Shown piece by piece: positions 46,562 to 54,757 of a DNA stretch of 64,000 nucleotides. The translations under genes and the position numbers were made by a program. The stretch's first letter is position 1; each line of letters opens with the position of its first letter. The notes below the pieces were generated by a model. The model was given only the letters and a program-made list of their open reading frames with translations. It was not told the origin of the DNA and made no database searches. Source of the stretch: Pseudomonas sp. Irchel 3E20 (GTDB taxonomy: Bacteria; Pseudomonadota; Gammaproteobacteria; Pseudomonadales; Pseudomonadaceae); assembly GCF_900187645.1 (NCBI RefSeq), contig NZ_FYEE01000006.1:186001-250000 (forward strand), given 5' to 3'.

Positions 46562-47428
46562 TTATTCCTCAGCCGCACCGGCGCGCAGGCGGTTAATACG
46601 GTTCTCGCTCCACTGCTTGAGCAGCAGGATGAAGAGCGCCAGGATCAGCAGCAGACTCGCCACCGCAAACGCGGCGACGTGGTTGTATTCGTTGTAGAGA
46701 ATCTCGACATGCAGCGGCAGGGTGTTGGTCACGCCGCGGATGTGCCCGGACACCACCGACACCGCGCCGAACTCGCCCATGGCCCGCGCGGTACACAGCA
46801 CCACGCCGTAGATCAGGCCCCATTTGATGTTCGGCACGGTGACATGCCAGAACATCTGCCAGCCGTTGGCGCCCAACAGGCGCGCCGCCTCTTCTTCCTG
46901 GGTGCCCTGCTCCTGCATCAGCGGGATCAGTTCACGGGCCACGAACGGCACGGTAACGAAGATGGTTGCCAGCACGATGCCCGGCAGCGCGAAGACGATC
47001 TGGATGTCGTGGTCCGACAGCCACGGGCCGAAAAAGCCCTGGGCGCCGAACATCAGCACGTAGACCAGGCCCGCGATCACCGGCGACACCGAGAACGGCA
47101 GGTCGATCAGGGTCACCAGCATGCTCTTGCCACGGAACGAGTATTTGCTCACGCACCACGCGGCGCTGACGCCGAACACCAGGTTCAGCGGCACCGAGAT
47201 CAGCACCGCGATCACCGTCAGCTTGAGGGCCGACAAGGCATCCGGCTCAAAGATCGCGGCAAAGAACGCCCCCAGGCCCAGTTTCAGGCCCTGGGACACC
47301 ACGATAAACAGCGGCAGCAGCAGGAACAGGGCAAAAATCAGCCAGCCGAGGCCGATCAGCACCCGGCGCGAACCGGCGCTGCCCCGGCGGGCGGCGTTGG
47401 TGGAGGCAGCAATAGACGATTGGGACAT
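46562..47428 (-). CDS. cysW: Sulfate ABC transporter permease CysW
   Basis: Inner-membrane permease of 288 residues with about six helices after an N-terminal cytoplasmic stretch. The EAA motif is seen as [36 protein letters not shown] is a highly conserved CysW segment. It follows cysT by 12 bases and precedes cysA by 3 bases, with which it forms a transporter together with CysT and the receptor Sbp. Confidence 0.96.
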   Translation of the reverse strand: MSQSSIAASTNAARRGSAGSRRVLIGLGWLIFALFLLLPLFIVVSQGLKLGLGAFFAAIFEPDALSALKLTVIAVLISVPLNLVFGVSAAWCVSKYSFRGKSMLVTLIDLPFSVSPVIAGLVYVLMFGAQGFFGPWLSDHDIQIVFALPGIVLATIFVTVPFVARELIPLMQEQGTQEEEAARLLGANGWQMFWHVTVPNIKWGLIYGVVLCTARAMGEFGAVSVVSGHIRGVTNTLPLHVEILYNEYNHVAAFAVASLLLILALFILLLKQWSENRINRLRAGAAEE

Positions 47429-47440
47429 GTGTGCGCCTCC

Positions 47441-48259
47441 TTAAGGTCGTTCGATGCGCCGCTGCAGCAAGTTGATGAGCAGCAGCAGGACGAAGGAAAC
47501 CACCAGCATCAGCACGCCGATGGAGGTGGCGCCGGTGTAGTCGTATTGGTCGAGCTTGACCATGATGAGCAGCGGCAAAATCTCGGTTTTCATCGGCATG
47601 TTGCCGGCGATGAAAATCACCGAGCCGTACTCGCCCACGCCACGGGCAAACGCCAGGGCGAACCCGGTCAGCCAGGCCGGTAACAGCGCGGGCACGAGGA
47701 TGTGGCGGAACACCTGCCACGGCTTGGCGCCCAGGCACGCAGCGGCTTCTTCGACTTCGCGGGGGATGTCGGCCAGCACCGGTTGCACCGTGCGCACCAC
47801 GAACGGCAGGGTGACGAAGGTCAGCGCCAGGGTGATGCCCAGGGGCGTGTAGGCGATTTTAAAACCCAGGTCAGTGGCGAACTGCCCCACCAGGCCGCTG
47901 GGCGCGTAGAGCGCGGTCAGGGCGATGCCGGCAACGGCGGTGGGCAGGGCGAACGGCAGGTCGATCATCGCGTCGATGACCTTGCGCCCGGGGAAGGTGT
48001 AGCGCACCAGCACCCAGGCCAGCAGCGTACCGATGATGCCGTTGATGATCGCGGCGTACAGCGCCGTACCGAAACTCAGCTTGAGCGCCGCAATGACCCG
48101 CGGCGCAGAAATGATGGCCCAGAACTGATCCCAGGTGAGTTGGGCGGCATGGACGAACATCGCCGCCAGCGGAATAAGCACAATCAGGCTGAGGTACACC
48201 AAGGTGTAGCCCAGCGTCAGCCCGAAGCCGGGTATGACGGGGGAGATACGACGCGACAT
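47441..48259 (-). CDS. cysT: Sulfate ABC transporter permease CysT
   Basis: Inner-membrane permease of 272 residues with about six helices. The EAA motif is EVEEAAACLGAKPWQVFRHI, and RGVGEYGSVIFIAGNMPMKT is the conserved CysT segment. It lies 101 bases after sbp. A large hairpin (48289-48350) in that gap is expected to limit expression of cysT relative to sbp. Confidence 0.96.
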   Translation of the reverse strand: MSRRISPVIPGFGLTLGYTLVYLSLIVLIPLAAMFVHAAQLTWDQFWAIISAPRVIAALKLSFGTALYAAIINGIIGTLLAWVLVRYTFPGRKVIDAMIDLPFALPTAVAGIALTALYAPSGLVGQFATDLGFKIAYTPLGITLALTFVTLPFVVRTVQPVLADIPREVEEAAACLGAKPWQVFRHILVPALLPAWLTGFALAFARGVGEYGSVIFIAGNMPMKTEILPLLIMVKLDQYDYTGATSIGVLMLVVSFVLLLLINLLQRRIERP

Positions 48260-48288
48260 AAAAGTCCTTGGTTAGCGGGTAGATGCAA

Positions 48289-48350
48289 CGCTAGGAGCGG
48301 GGCTATGCGCAGGCTCGGATATCAGCCCCCGCATAGCCCCGCTCCTAGCG
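48289..48350 (-). promoter_or_regulatory. 21-bp stem-loop between sbp and cysT
   Basis: CGCTAGGAGCGGGGCTATGC plus G (48289-48309) pairs perfectly with the reverse complement at 48330-48350 around 20 bases. In the minus-strand message the hairpin begins just after the sbp stop. It has no T-run. Such intercistronic hairpins usually protect the upstream cistron from 3' exonucleases or cause partial termination, so that the abundant receptor exceeds the permease. Confidence 0.8.
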
Positions 48351-48360
48351 GTTGCCTGGC

Positions 48361-49371
48361 TTACTGCGCGGTGTAGATCTGGTCGAACACACCACCGTCG
48401 TTGAAGAATTTCGGTTGGGCAGTCTTCCAGCCGCCGAAGTCTTTGTCGATAGTCACCAGGTCCAGTTTCGGGAATTGCTGGGCGTACTTGGCGGCCACTG
48501 CGGCGTCACGCGGGCGGTAGAAGTTCTTCGCCGCGATTTCCTGGCCGGCCGGGCTGTACAGGTGCTTGAGGTAGGCCTCGGCGATTTGCGCGTTGCCCTT
48601 TTTCTCGGCGTTCTTGTCCACCACCGCCACGGGCGGCTCGGCGAGGATCGACAGCGACGGCACGACGATGTCGAACTTGTCGGCGCCGCCGTCTTCCTTG
48701 AGGGCCAGGAAGGCTTCGTTTTCCCAGGCCAGCAGTACGTCGCCCTGGCCGTTGTTGACGAAGGTGATGGTCGAGCCGCGAGCGCCGGTGTCCAGCACCG
48801 GCACGTGCTTGAACAGCTCCTTGACGTATTCCTGCGCCTTGGCTTCGCTACCGCCGGCCTTCAGGCCATAGGCCCAGGCCGCGAGGAAGTTCCAGCGCGC
48901 ACCGCCGCTGGTTTTCGGGTTCGGGGTGATGACTTCCACGCCGTTCTTGACCAAATCGCCCCAGTCCTTGATGCCTTTGGGGTTGCCCTTGCGCACCAGG
49001 AACACGATGGTCGAGGTGTACGGCGTGCTCGCTTCGGGCAGGCGTTTTTGCCAGTCCAGCGGCAGGCTCTTGCCCAATTTGGCGACTTCGTCGATGTCAC
49101 CGGCCAGGGCCAGGGTCACCACGTCGGCGCGCAGGCCATCGATCACGGCGCGGCCCTGCTTGCCCGAGCCACCGTGGGACTGCTGGATTTTCACGTTGTC
49201 GCCGGCGTGGTCCTGCTGCCAGAACTTGATGAACTCGGCGTTGTATTCCTGATACAGCTCGCGGGTCGGGTCGTAGGAGACGTTGAGCAGCTCGTAATCC
49301 TTGGCCACTGCAGAACCAGCAAAAACGGCACTGGCCAGGGCGGCCAACGCGTAACGGCGAATCGACGACAT
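48361..49371 (-). CDS. sbp: Sulfate ABC transporter substrate-binding protein
   Basis: Periplasmic sulfate receptor of 336 residues. Signal peptide [20 protein letters not shown] ends near AVAKD. Conserved family segments: [35 protein letters not shown] (binding loop) and [16 protein letters not shown]. It is the second gene of the operon; oscA lies 135 bases upstream on the same strand. Sulfate limitation through CysB is expected from the shared upstream element before oscA. Confidence 0.96.
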   Translation of the reverse strand: MSSIRRYALAALASAVFAGSAVAKDYELLNVSYDPTRELYQEYNAEFIKFWQQDHAGDNVKIQQSHGGSGKQGRAVIDGLRADVVTLALAGDIDEVAKLGKSLPLDWQKRLPEASTPYTSTIVFLVRKGNPKGIKDWGDLVKNGVEVITPNPKTSGGARWNFLAAWAYGLKAGGSEAKAQEYVKELFKHVPVLDTGARGSTITFVNNGQGDVLLAWENEAFLALKEDGGADKFDIVVPSLSILAEPPVAVVDKNAEKKGNAQIAEAYLKHLYSPAGQEIAAKNFYRPRDAAVAAKYAQQFPKLDLVTIDKDFGGWKTAQPKFFNDGGVFDQIYTAQ

Positions 49372-49506
49372 AGTGAAGCTCCTGAAATTTTTTAGTGTTG
49401 GCTGTTCTTATGGCGCTTCAGGCCCGCATTCGTGCTTGAACGCTGGTGTAGCTGCTGGCTGGGGTCATGGGCGTGCCCTGCGGTGGTCCGGTTGGCGTGC
49501 GGCAGT

Positions 49507-49689
49507 TCAGCTCGGCTTGGTGCCGGGGTTCTGCAAACGGAATTTCTCTTTGCGTTCGATCTGGACCACTTGCGCGTTGTGCACGGTGATTTCCACTGCG
49601 CCAAAGCGCAGGTCGCGCAGGGCGCTTTGGATCTCGCGCAAAATGGCTGCTTCGTCCTGGCCGTCAACGCTACGTAGAGATGCGCTCAT
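49507..49689 (-). CDS. oscA: Small sulfur-starvation protein OscA
   Basis: A 60-residue protein, MSASLRSVDGQDEAAILREI at its start and QVVQIERKEKFRLQNPG near the end. This matches the YezD-like family named OscA in Pseudomonas corrugata, where it is needed for organosulfur use and lies upstream of sbp. The ATG at 49687-49689 follows CAGGAG. Its function is not known biochemically. It leads the sulfate transport operon. Confidence 0.88.
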   Translation of the reverse strand: MSASLRSVDGQDEAAILREIQSALRDLRFGAVEITVHNAQVVQIERKEKFRLQNPGTKPS

Positions 49690-49764
49690 GGTGCTGCTCC
49701 TGAATGAGATGTGCCCGGCAGTGGCGGCACTGCGTGTGGCTTGGAGCAGATAGTAGTGAGCCGC

Positions 49765-49802
49765 AGATATTCTTAAAAATACTATTTAAGAATTTTTATA
49801 TA
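49765..49802 (-). promoter_or_regulatory. Sulfur-responsive upstream region of oscA
   Basis: On the minus strand the AT-rich block includes ATTCTTAAATAGTATTTTTA then AGAAT. ATTCTTAAAtAGTA resembles the ATTCnnAAAAGTTA core before tau and sfnB with one offset. ATTCTTAAA and TTTAAGAAT also form an inverted repeat. It is the only AT-rich stretch in the 282-base gap upstream of oscA, so it likely holds the operon promoter and CysB site. Confidence 0.5.
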
Positions 49803-49876
49803 ACTGGAACGCATTACCTGATGGCACAAGGCTTTGCGCCGGGAATGAGGGCGATCTGGCTGCGAAATCCCTTCTT

Positions 49877-49963
49877 GTGGGAGCAAGCCTGTGTATGGGC
49901 TTGCCCGCGATGAGGCTGGAACACCTGCCGCCATCGCGAGCAGGCTCGCTCCCACAAGGGGTT
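49877..49963. repeat. REP elements between oscA and the FTR1 gene
   Basis: CTTGTGGGAGCAAGCCTGTG (about 49874-49893), GGCTTGCCCGCGATGAGG, and the opposed CCATCGCGAGCAGGCTCGCT followed by CCCACAAGGGG (about 49930-49962). This is a clustered REP pair of the usual group type downstream of the FTR1 gene. Confidence 0.78.
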
Positions 49964-49971
49964 AGGGTGGC

Positions 49972-51867
49972 CTACACCTGCACCCGCCGTTTGTCCGCCA
50001 CGCGGCTGCGGCTGTAGAGCACGACGATGGCGATGATGGCCACGGCCTGTGCGCTCAGGGAGTAAGCGTCGGCGTGGATGCCCAGCCAGTCGAAGTCAAA
50101 GAACGCCACCGGGCGGGTGCCGAAGATCCCCGCTTCTTGCAGGGCTTTGACGCCATGGCCGGCGAACACCACCGACAACGCACACAACAGCGCCGCGTTG
50201 ATGCCGAAGAACAGCGCCAGCGGCAGTTTCGCCGAACCGCGCAGGATCACCCAGGCCAGGCCGATCAACAGCACCAGGGCCGTGGCGCCGCCGGCGATGA
50301 CTGCGTCATGGCCCGCGGGGCCGGCCTGCAGCCACAGGGTTTCGTAGAACAGGATCACCTCGAACAGTTCGCGGTACACCGAGAAGAACGCCAGGATCGC
50401 AAAGCCGAAACGCCCGCCTCCGCCCACCAGGCTGCTTTTGATGTAGTCCTGCCAGGCCGCTGCGTGGCGGCGGTCGTGCATCCACACGCCGAGCCACAGC
50501 ACCATGACGCTGGCAAACAGCGCCGTGCAGCCTTCGAGCAATTCGCGTTGGGCGCCGCTGACGTCGATCACATAGGCGGCCAGCGCCCAGGTCGCCAGGC
50601 CCGCCAGCAAGGCCAAGCCCCAGCCGATGTTGACGCTGCGCACCGCCGATTGCTGGCCGGTGTTGCGCAGGAAGGCGAGGATCGCCGCCAGTACCAGAAT
50701 CGCTTCGAGGCCTTCGCGCAGCAGGATCAGCAACCCGGAGATGTAGCTCAGCGACCAGCTCAAGCCGTCGCTGCCCAGCAACCCGGCCGACTCGGTGAGC
50801 TTGGCCTTGGCCGCGCCCAGGCGCTGTTCGACCTGCTCCAGCGGCAAGCCGTCCTGCAACGCCTGCCGGTAGGCCATCAGGGATTTCTCGGTGTCTTTGC
50901 GCACGTTAGCGTTGACGTTATCCAGGGAGCTTTCCACCAGCTCGAACCCTTCCAGGTACGCCGCCACCGAAAGGTCGTAGGCCTGCTCGTGGTCGCCGGC
51001 GCGGTAGGCCGTCAGGCTTTTGTCCAGGGTCGCGGCGGTGTAGTCGAGCAACTGCCCGGGGCCGCGCTTGACCTGCGGCGGCTGCGCGCGCTGGGCACGG
51101 AAGGTGGCGGCCGCGGCCGGGCCTTGGGCGGCCAGCACTTCAGCGGGAGTCTGGCGCGCCAGGTCGGCGAGGTTGAAGGCCTCGGCGCTTTTGGCCTGGG
51201 CCGGGTCGCTGCTGAAACCGGCGATGTAGGTGGCCAGGTCCCAACGTTGGCGCTCATCCAATTGGTCGGCGAAGGACGGCATGTCGGTGCCCTCCACGCC
51301 CAGGCCAAGGGTGCTGAAGATGCCGTAGAGGCTCAGGCGATCAAGCCGCGCCGCGTCCCGCAGGTTGGCGGGCGGCGGGGTCAGGCCCACGCCCGCCGGG
51401 CCATCGCCGACGCCGCTGGCGCCGTGGCACACCGAGCAATGCTGGGCGTAGAGCGGCGCGCCACGCGTGGGGTCGGGGGTGATGATCGGCGCCTGGCTGA
51501 CTTCATAGGCCGCCGCCAGTTGCGCGCCCAGTTGCCGTGCCTGGCGGGCCACGGCGCTGCCGTCCTCGCGGGCAACCACGGCGGCCTTGAGGCGGGCGAT
51601 GCCTTGTTCCAGCTCGGTTTTTTGCGCCTTGGCCGGCAGCTCGGCGACCGCGCCTTGCAGCACGCCGAGGAATTCCACTTGCTCGCGGTACTCAGACTCG
51701 TCGATCACCTGGCCCGCCTCCACCGTGGCTGGGTAATCGGCGCCGATGTAGTCGAGCAAATGCAGCGCCTGGGGCGCACCTTCGACGGTATCGGCCAGCA
51801 GGTGCGGGCTGCTGGCGATCAGGATCGGCAGCACCAGCCAGCCCAGGGCGCGGGAAAAGGCAGTCAT
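49972..51867 (-). CDS. Cytochrome c / FTR1 iron permease fusion
   Basis: 631 residues. A signal peptide (about 1-25) precedes a periplasmic region with cytochrome c motif CSVCH (residues 144-148) and Met ligand candidate in TDMPSFADQ (Met197). A helical linker follows, then seven membrane helices (about 372-625) with two iron-binding REXXE motifs, REGLE (384-388) and RELFE (499-503), typical of Ftr1/EfeU. RELLE at 441 may be a third. It likely oxidises or accepts Fe(II) in the periplasm and moves iron inward. No EfeO or EfeB partner is adjacent. A Fur-like half site overlaps the ribosome binding region. Confidence 0.87.
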   Translation of the reverse strand: MTAFSRALGWLVLPILIASSPHLLADTVEGAPQALHLLDYIGADYPATVEAGQVIDESEYREQVEFLGVLQGAVAELPAKAQKTELEQGIARLKAAVVAREDGSAVARQARQLGAQLAAAYEVSQAPIITPDPTRGAPLYAQHCSVCHGASGVGDGPAGVGLTPPPANLRDAARLDRLSLYGIFSTLGLGVEGTDMPSFADQLDERQRWDLATYIAGFSSDPAQAKSAEAFNLADLARQTPAEVLAAQGPAAAATFRAQRAQPPQVKRGPGQLLDYTAATLDKSLTAYRAGDHEQAYDLSVAAYLEGFELVESSLDNVNANVRKDTEKSLMAYRQALQDGLPLEQVEQRLGAAKAKLTESAGLLGSDGLSWSLSYISGLLILLREGLEAILVLAAILAFLRNTGQQSAVRSVNIGWGLALLAGLATWALAAYVIDVSGAQRELLEGCTALFASVMVLWLGVWMHDRRHAAAWQDYIKSSLVGGGGRFGFAILAFFSVYRELFEVILFYETLWLQAGPAGHDAVIAGGATALVLLIGLAWVILRGSAKLPLALFFGINAALLCALSVVFAGHGVKALQEAGIFGTRPVAFFDFDWLGIHADAYSLSAQAVAIIAIVVLYSRSRVADKRRVQV

Positions 51868-51868
51868 G

Positions 51869-51879
51869 AATGATTCTCA
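51869..51879 (-). promoter_or_regulatory. Fur-box-like site at the FTR1 start
   Basis: On the minus strand, TGAGAATCATT matches 10 of the 11 central bases of the Fur consensus (TGATAATCATT). It is immediately upstream of the ATG and overlaps the AGGTGAG ribosome binding site. The outer bases of the 19-mer do not match. Iron repression would fit the iron permease. Confidence 0.45.
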
Positions 51880-51907
51880 CCTGGAAACAATAAGTAACAT
51901 ATTGTTC

Positions 51908-52159
51908 ACTTCGATAAGGGTTTGCTCAAGGGGTTCGTGGGACCAGGGACCTAAACCCGTGAGGAATCAGGCAAGTGGCGACCGGCGGAAGACTTCGATA
52001 AGGGTTTGCTCAAGAGGTTCGTGGGACCAAGGACCTAAACCAGTGAGGAATCAGGCAAGTGGCGACCGGCGGGAGACTTCGATAAGGGTTTGCTCAAGGG
52101 GTTCATGGCGCTAAGGGCATGAACCGGGAGGAAATCGGGCGAGTGGCGCCAAACATGAA
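51908..52159. repeat. 84-bp tandem repeat array, three copies
   Basis: Units begin at 51908, 51992 and 52076 with ACTTCGATAAGGGTTTGCTC. Units 1 and 2 differ at only about six positions. Unit 3 is identical for the first third and then diverges, keeping GAGGAA-TC-GGC-AGTGGCG. The period is a multiple of three (28 codons), and one frame runs through all copies, but it has cysteine-rich basic content with no family and no start context. Each unit can form a stem: GGGTTT with AAACCC in unit 1, GGTTT with AAACC in unit 2, and GGTTCATG with CATGAACC in unit 3. The role is unknown; it may be a structured RNA or protein-binding array in the divergent region. Confidence 0.85.
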
Positions 52160-52195
52160 TGATGGCACCACGTCTCAAAACGGAATTAAAAAGCC

Positions 52196-52294
52196 ATTAC
52201 ATGGCCATCTTCGGCCCTTATAATGCGCCGCCCTCGTTATCGCGACCGGGCATTTAAGCTCCTCTTTTTATGAGGAATTGGCCTTACGCCAATT
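52196..52294 (+). promoter_or_regulatory. Promoter and leader of the lipoprotein operon
   Basis: TATAAT at 52219-52224 with ATTACA 17 bases upstream (52196-52201, four of six -35 bases) is a good sigma-70 type promoter for the gene at 52353. The leader holds a stem CCTC/GAGG and a perfect AATTGGC-CTTAC-GCCAATT hairpin (52276-52294). The hairpin lacks a T-run and lies 59 bases before the start. Confidence 0.55.
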
Positions 52295-52352
52295 GGTTCC
52301 TCCAGCCCGACCAGCACACTCGGCTGTCTACGTTCAGGGAAGAAGTAACTCG

Positions 52353-53750
52353 ATGGCATCCCGCGCCCTTACCGTGCTCGCGCTCAGCGCAGCGACCCTG
52401 CTGGCCGGTTGTTCGGCCTTTCGCAGCTACGACTCCGAACTCCAGGAAACCAACCAGCACTTGACCCGCGGCAATGTCGAGGCGGCGTTGACCCTGCTGG
52501 AGAAGAACAACAGCGGCGAAAACAAAGACCTGCTGTATTACTTCGAGAAGGGCGAACTGCTGCGCGCCAAGGGCGACCTGAGCGGTAGCCAGGCCGCTTG
52601 GGGCAGCGCCGATAAAGTGGTCGGCGCCTGGGAAGATGCGGTCAAGTTCGACACCGAGAAGTACGTGGCCCAATTCGGCAGTTTCCTGGTCAACGACAAG
52701 GTGCGTCGCTACGAAGGCTACGACTACGAAAAAGTCATGCTGACCACGCAGATGGCCCTGAACCTGCTGGCCGTCAACGACTTCGACGGCGCGCGCACCG
52801 AGATCAAGAAAACCCACGAACGCGAAGCGGTGATCGCCGAGCTGCGCGACAAGGAATACCTCAAGCGCGAAGACGAGGCCGAGCAGCAAGGAATCAAGAC
52901 CGAGTACAAGGATTTGCAAGGCTACCCGGTGACCAGCCTCGACGCGCCGGACGTGGTCAGCCTGAAAAACAGCTACCAGAGTGCCTTCAGCCATTACCTG
53001 GCCGGTTTCGTCTACGAAGCCCTGGGCGAGCGTGACCTCGCCGCACCGGGCTACCGCAAGGCCGCCGAGCTACGCCCCAACACGCCGCTGCTGGAAAAAG
53101 CCCTGCTGAACCTCGACAAACCGGCCAGCAAGGCCCAGGACAGCGACATCCTGATCGTGGTGCAAAGCGGCCTGGCGCCGGCCCGCGACTCGATCCGCAT
53201 TCCCCTGCCCCTGCCCATCAGCGGCAACCTGGTGATTACCCCGCTGTCGTTCCCGATCATCAAGCCCGACACCTCGACCGCCGCGTTCAGCCAGATCGGC
53301 ATCGACAACCAGCAACACGACCTGACCGCGCTCAACAGCACCACCGCCATGTCGCGCCGCGCCCTGCGCGATGACATGCCGGGGATCATCCTGCGTACCA
53401 GCGTGCGGGCCATCAGCCGTGGCGTGGCGCAAAAGCAGCTGAACGACAGCAGCCCGTTGGCCGGCCTGGCGATGGGTATTGCCTCGGCCGTGATGGAAGG
53501 CGCCGACACCCGCACCTGGCGCACCCTGCCGGACAACACCCAGGTCGTGCGCCTGCGCATGGCCAAGGGCGAGCACCACCTGACCCTGCCCAACGCCCTG
53601 GGCGGGGCGGTGGTCAAGGTGAAGGTCGAGCAACCCTACCAAGTGATCGCCGTGCGCGTGGTCGGCAACCAGGCCTTCGCCAGTGGCGTCGATGCTCAGG
53701 TAGTGCCCAACAGCAGCGCCGCAGCCGTCGCCAGCCTCAAACAACCTTAA
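52353..53750 (+). CDS. COG3014-type lipoprotein
   Basis: 465-residue predicted lipoprotein. The lipobox is LLAGCSAF (Cys20 is about the modified residue). The N-terminal half has TPR-like helices (NVEAALTLLEKNN, FEKGELLRAKGDLSGSQAAW, YLAGFVYEALGERDLAAPGY). The C-terminal half is beta-rich (RIPLPLPISGNLVITPLSFP) and ends with a conserved NTQVVRLRMAKGEHHLTLP segment. The ATG at 52353 follows AGGGA. It leads a four-gene set with YcfL, LpoB and a CsgG/LpoB-like protein. An envelope role linked with peptidoglycan synthesis is inferred from neighbours. Confidence 0.8.
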   Translation: MASRALTVLALSAATLLAGCSAFRSYDSELQETNQHLTRGNVEAALTLLEKNNSGENKDLLYYFEKGELLRAKGDLSGSQAAWGSADKVVGAWEDAVKFDTEKYVAQFGSFLVNDKVRRYEGYDYEKVMLTTQMALNLLAVNDFDGARTEIKKTHEREAVIAELRDKEYLKREDEAEQQGIKTEYKDLQGYPVTSLDAPDVVSLKNSYQSAFSHYLAGFVYEALGERDLAAPGYRKAAELRPNTPLLEKALLNLDKPASKAQDSDILIVVQSGLAPARDSIRIPLPLPISGNLVITPLSFPIIKPDTSTAAFSQIGIDNQQHDLTALNSTTAMSRRALRDDMPGIILRTSVRAISRGVAQKQLNDSSPLAGLAMGIASAVMEGADTRTWRTLPDNTQVVRLRMAKGEHHLTLPNALGGAVVKVKVEQPYQVIAVRVVGNQAFASGVDAQVVPNSSAAAVASLKQP

Positions 53751-53763
53751 GCAGAGAGTCGCC

Positions 53764-54132
53764 ATGCGTTTGAAAGTCCTCGCCGTCGTCGCCCTGGCCT
53801 TGCTGGCCGGGTGCGCCACCCCGCCGCCGGAACCCGGTAGCGCGGCCAGCAAAGTCGTGTCCATGGGCAAGCTGAAAAACATCGTGGTCGGCGCTATGCG
53901 CGTGGCCCGTGAAAACGGCTTCCTCACAGTCAACGTGCAGTTGAGTAACACCAGCTACAACAACAAAACCATGTACTACCGCTTCGCCTGGCTCGGCCCC
54001 GAAGGCTTCCCGGTGGGCGAAGAGGAAACCTGGAAAAGCCTGACCCTGTACGGCACCCAGACCAGTTTCCTGCCGGCCATTGCGCCGACACCCAAAGCCG
54101 TGGATTTCCGCCTGGAAATCAAAACGCCTTAA
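53764..54132 (+). CDS. YcfL family lipoprotein
   Basis: 122 residues with a lipobox ALLAGCATPPP (Cys17). The domain region GAMRVARENGFLTVNVQLSN followed by NKTMYYRFAWLGPEGFPV is the YcfL fold, an Ig-like small lipoprotein. In E. coli, ycfL lies next to lpoB, as it does here (34 bases to the lpoB start). The function is unknown. Confidence 0.85.
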   Translation: MRLKVLAVVALALLAGCATPPPEPGSAASKVVSMGKLKNIVVGAMRVARENGFLTVNVQLSNTSYNNKTMYYRFAWLGPEGFPVGEEETWKSLTLYGTQTSFLPAIAPTPKAVDFRLEIKTP

Positions 54133-54166
54133 GCCCCCCAACGACCCGTTTCTAGAGAGCTCTCCC

Positions 54167-54754
54167 ATGTTTGCACGCATTTCGTTTCTCGCCGTCGTCG
54201 CCCTGCTGGCCAGCGGCTGCGCCAATAATTCGCCCGTACTGGGCGGCAAGAACATCGGCTACGGCGACACCAAGGCTGTGGAGCTGGTGACCAACGAGTT
54301 CGGTTCCACCGACCTGCAAATGATCGCCGAAACCATGACCCGTTCCCTGGCGCAGTCCGGCATCCTGCAAGGTCGCCCGGTGGTGCAGGTCTACGATGTG
54401 AAGAACAAGACCAGCGAGTACATCGATACCCGCGAGATCACCACCTCGATCAAAACCCAACTGATGAAGTCCGGCACCGCCCGCTTCGCCAGCGACAACA
54501 CCGCGATGCAGAACCAGGTCGACCAGCTCAAGCTGCAAAACCAGAGCGGCCTGTACAAGAAAAACACCGTGGCCAAGACCGGCAACATGATCGCCGCCAA
54601 ATACCGTCTTGAAGGCTCGATCAGCTCGATCGTCAAGCGCAGCAGCGACTACAAAGACGTGTTCTACAAATTCAGCCTGCAATTGATCGACGTCGAAAGC
54701 GGCCTGGCTGAATGGATGGACGAAAAAGAGATCCGCAAGACCACGGAGCGCTAA
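54167..54754 (+). CDS. lpoB: Penicillin-binding protein activator LpoB
   Basis: Outer-membrane lipoprotein of 195 residues; its E. coli homologue reaches through the peptidoglycan to activate PBP1b. The lipobox is LLASGCANN (Cys18). The LpoB core is NEFGSTDLQMIAETMTRSLA, RPVVQVYDVKNKTSEYIDTR and MIAAKYRLEGSISSIVKRSS. It lacks the long proline-rich linker of enterobacterial LpoB, so reach to PBP1b would be shorter. P. aeruginosa uses a different lipoprotein, LpoP, so LpoB function here needs to be treated as a family-level call. It is followed by a related protein 3 bases downstream. Confidence 0.82.
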   Translation: MFARISFLAVVALLASGCANNSPVLGGKNIGYGDTKAVELVTNEFGSTDLQMIAETMTRSLAQSGILQGRPVVQVYDVKNKTSEYIDTREITTSIKTQLMKSGTARFASDNTAMQNQVDQLKLQNQSGLYKKNTVAKTGNMIAAKYRLEGSISSIVKRSSDYKDVFYKFSLQLIDVESGLAEWMDEKEIRKTTER

Positions 54755-54757
54755 GCA

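Noticed and set aside
45587..47683. A 698-codon frame opposite cysA and cysW
   Set aside because: It is antisense to two intact ABC transporter genes and has the same His/Gln/Asp-rich shadow composition.
50074..51873. A 599-codon frame opposite the FTR1 gene
   Set aside because: Antisense shadow of a gene with clear cytochrome c and REXXE motifs.
51866..52114. An 82-codon frame running through the 84-bp repeats
   Set aside because: The start would overlap the FTR1 start on the other strand. The peptide is only a consequence of a repeat period divisible by three, and the other two frames are interrupted without consequence.
51908..52159. The tandem repeat as a CRISPR array
   Set aside because: Repeats are directly adjacent without unique spacers, the unit is 84 bases, and no cas gene is present.
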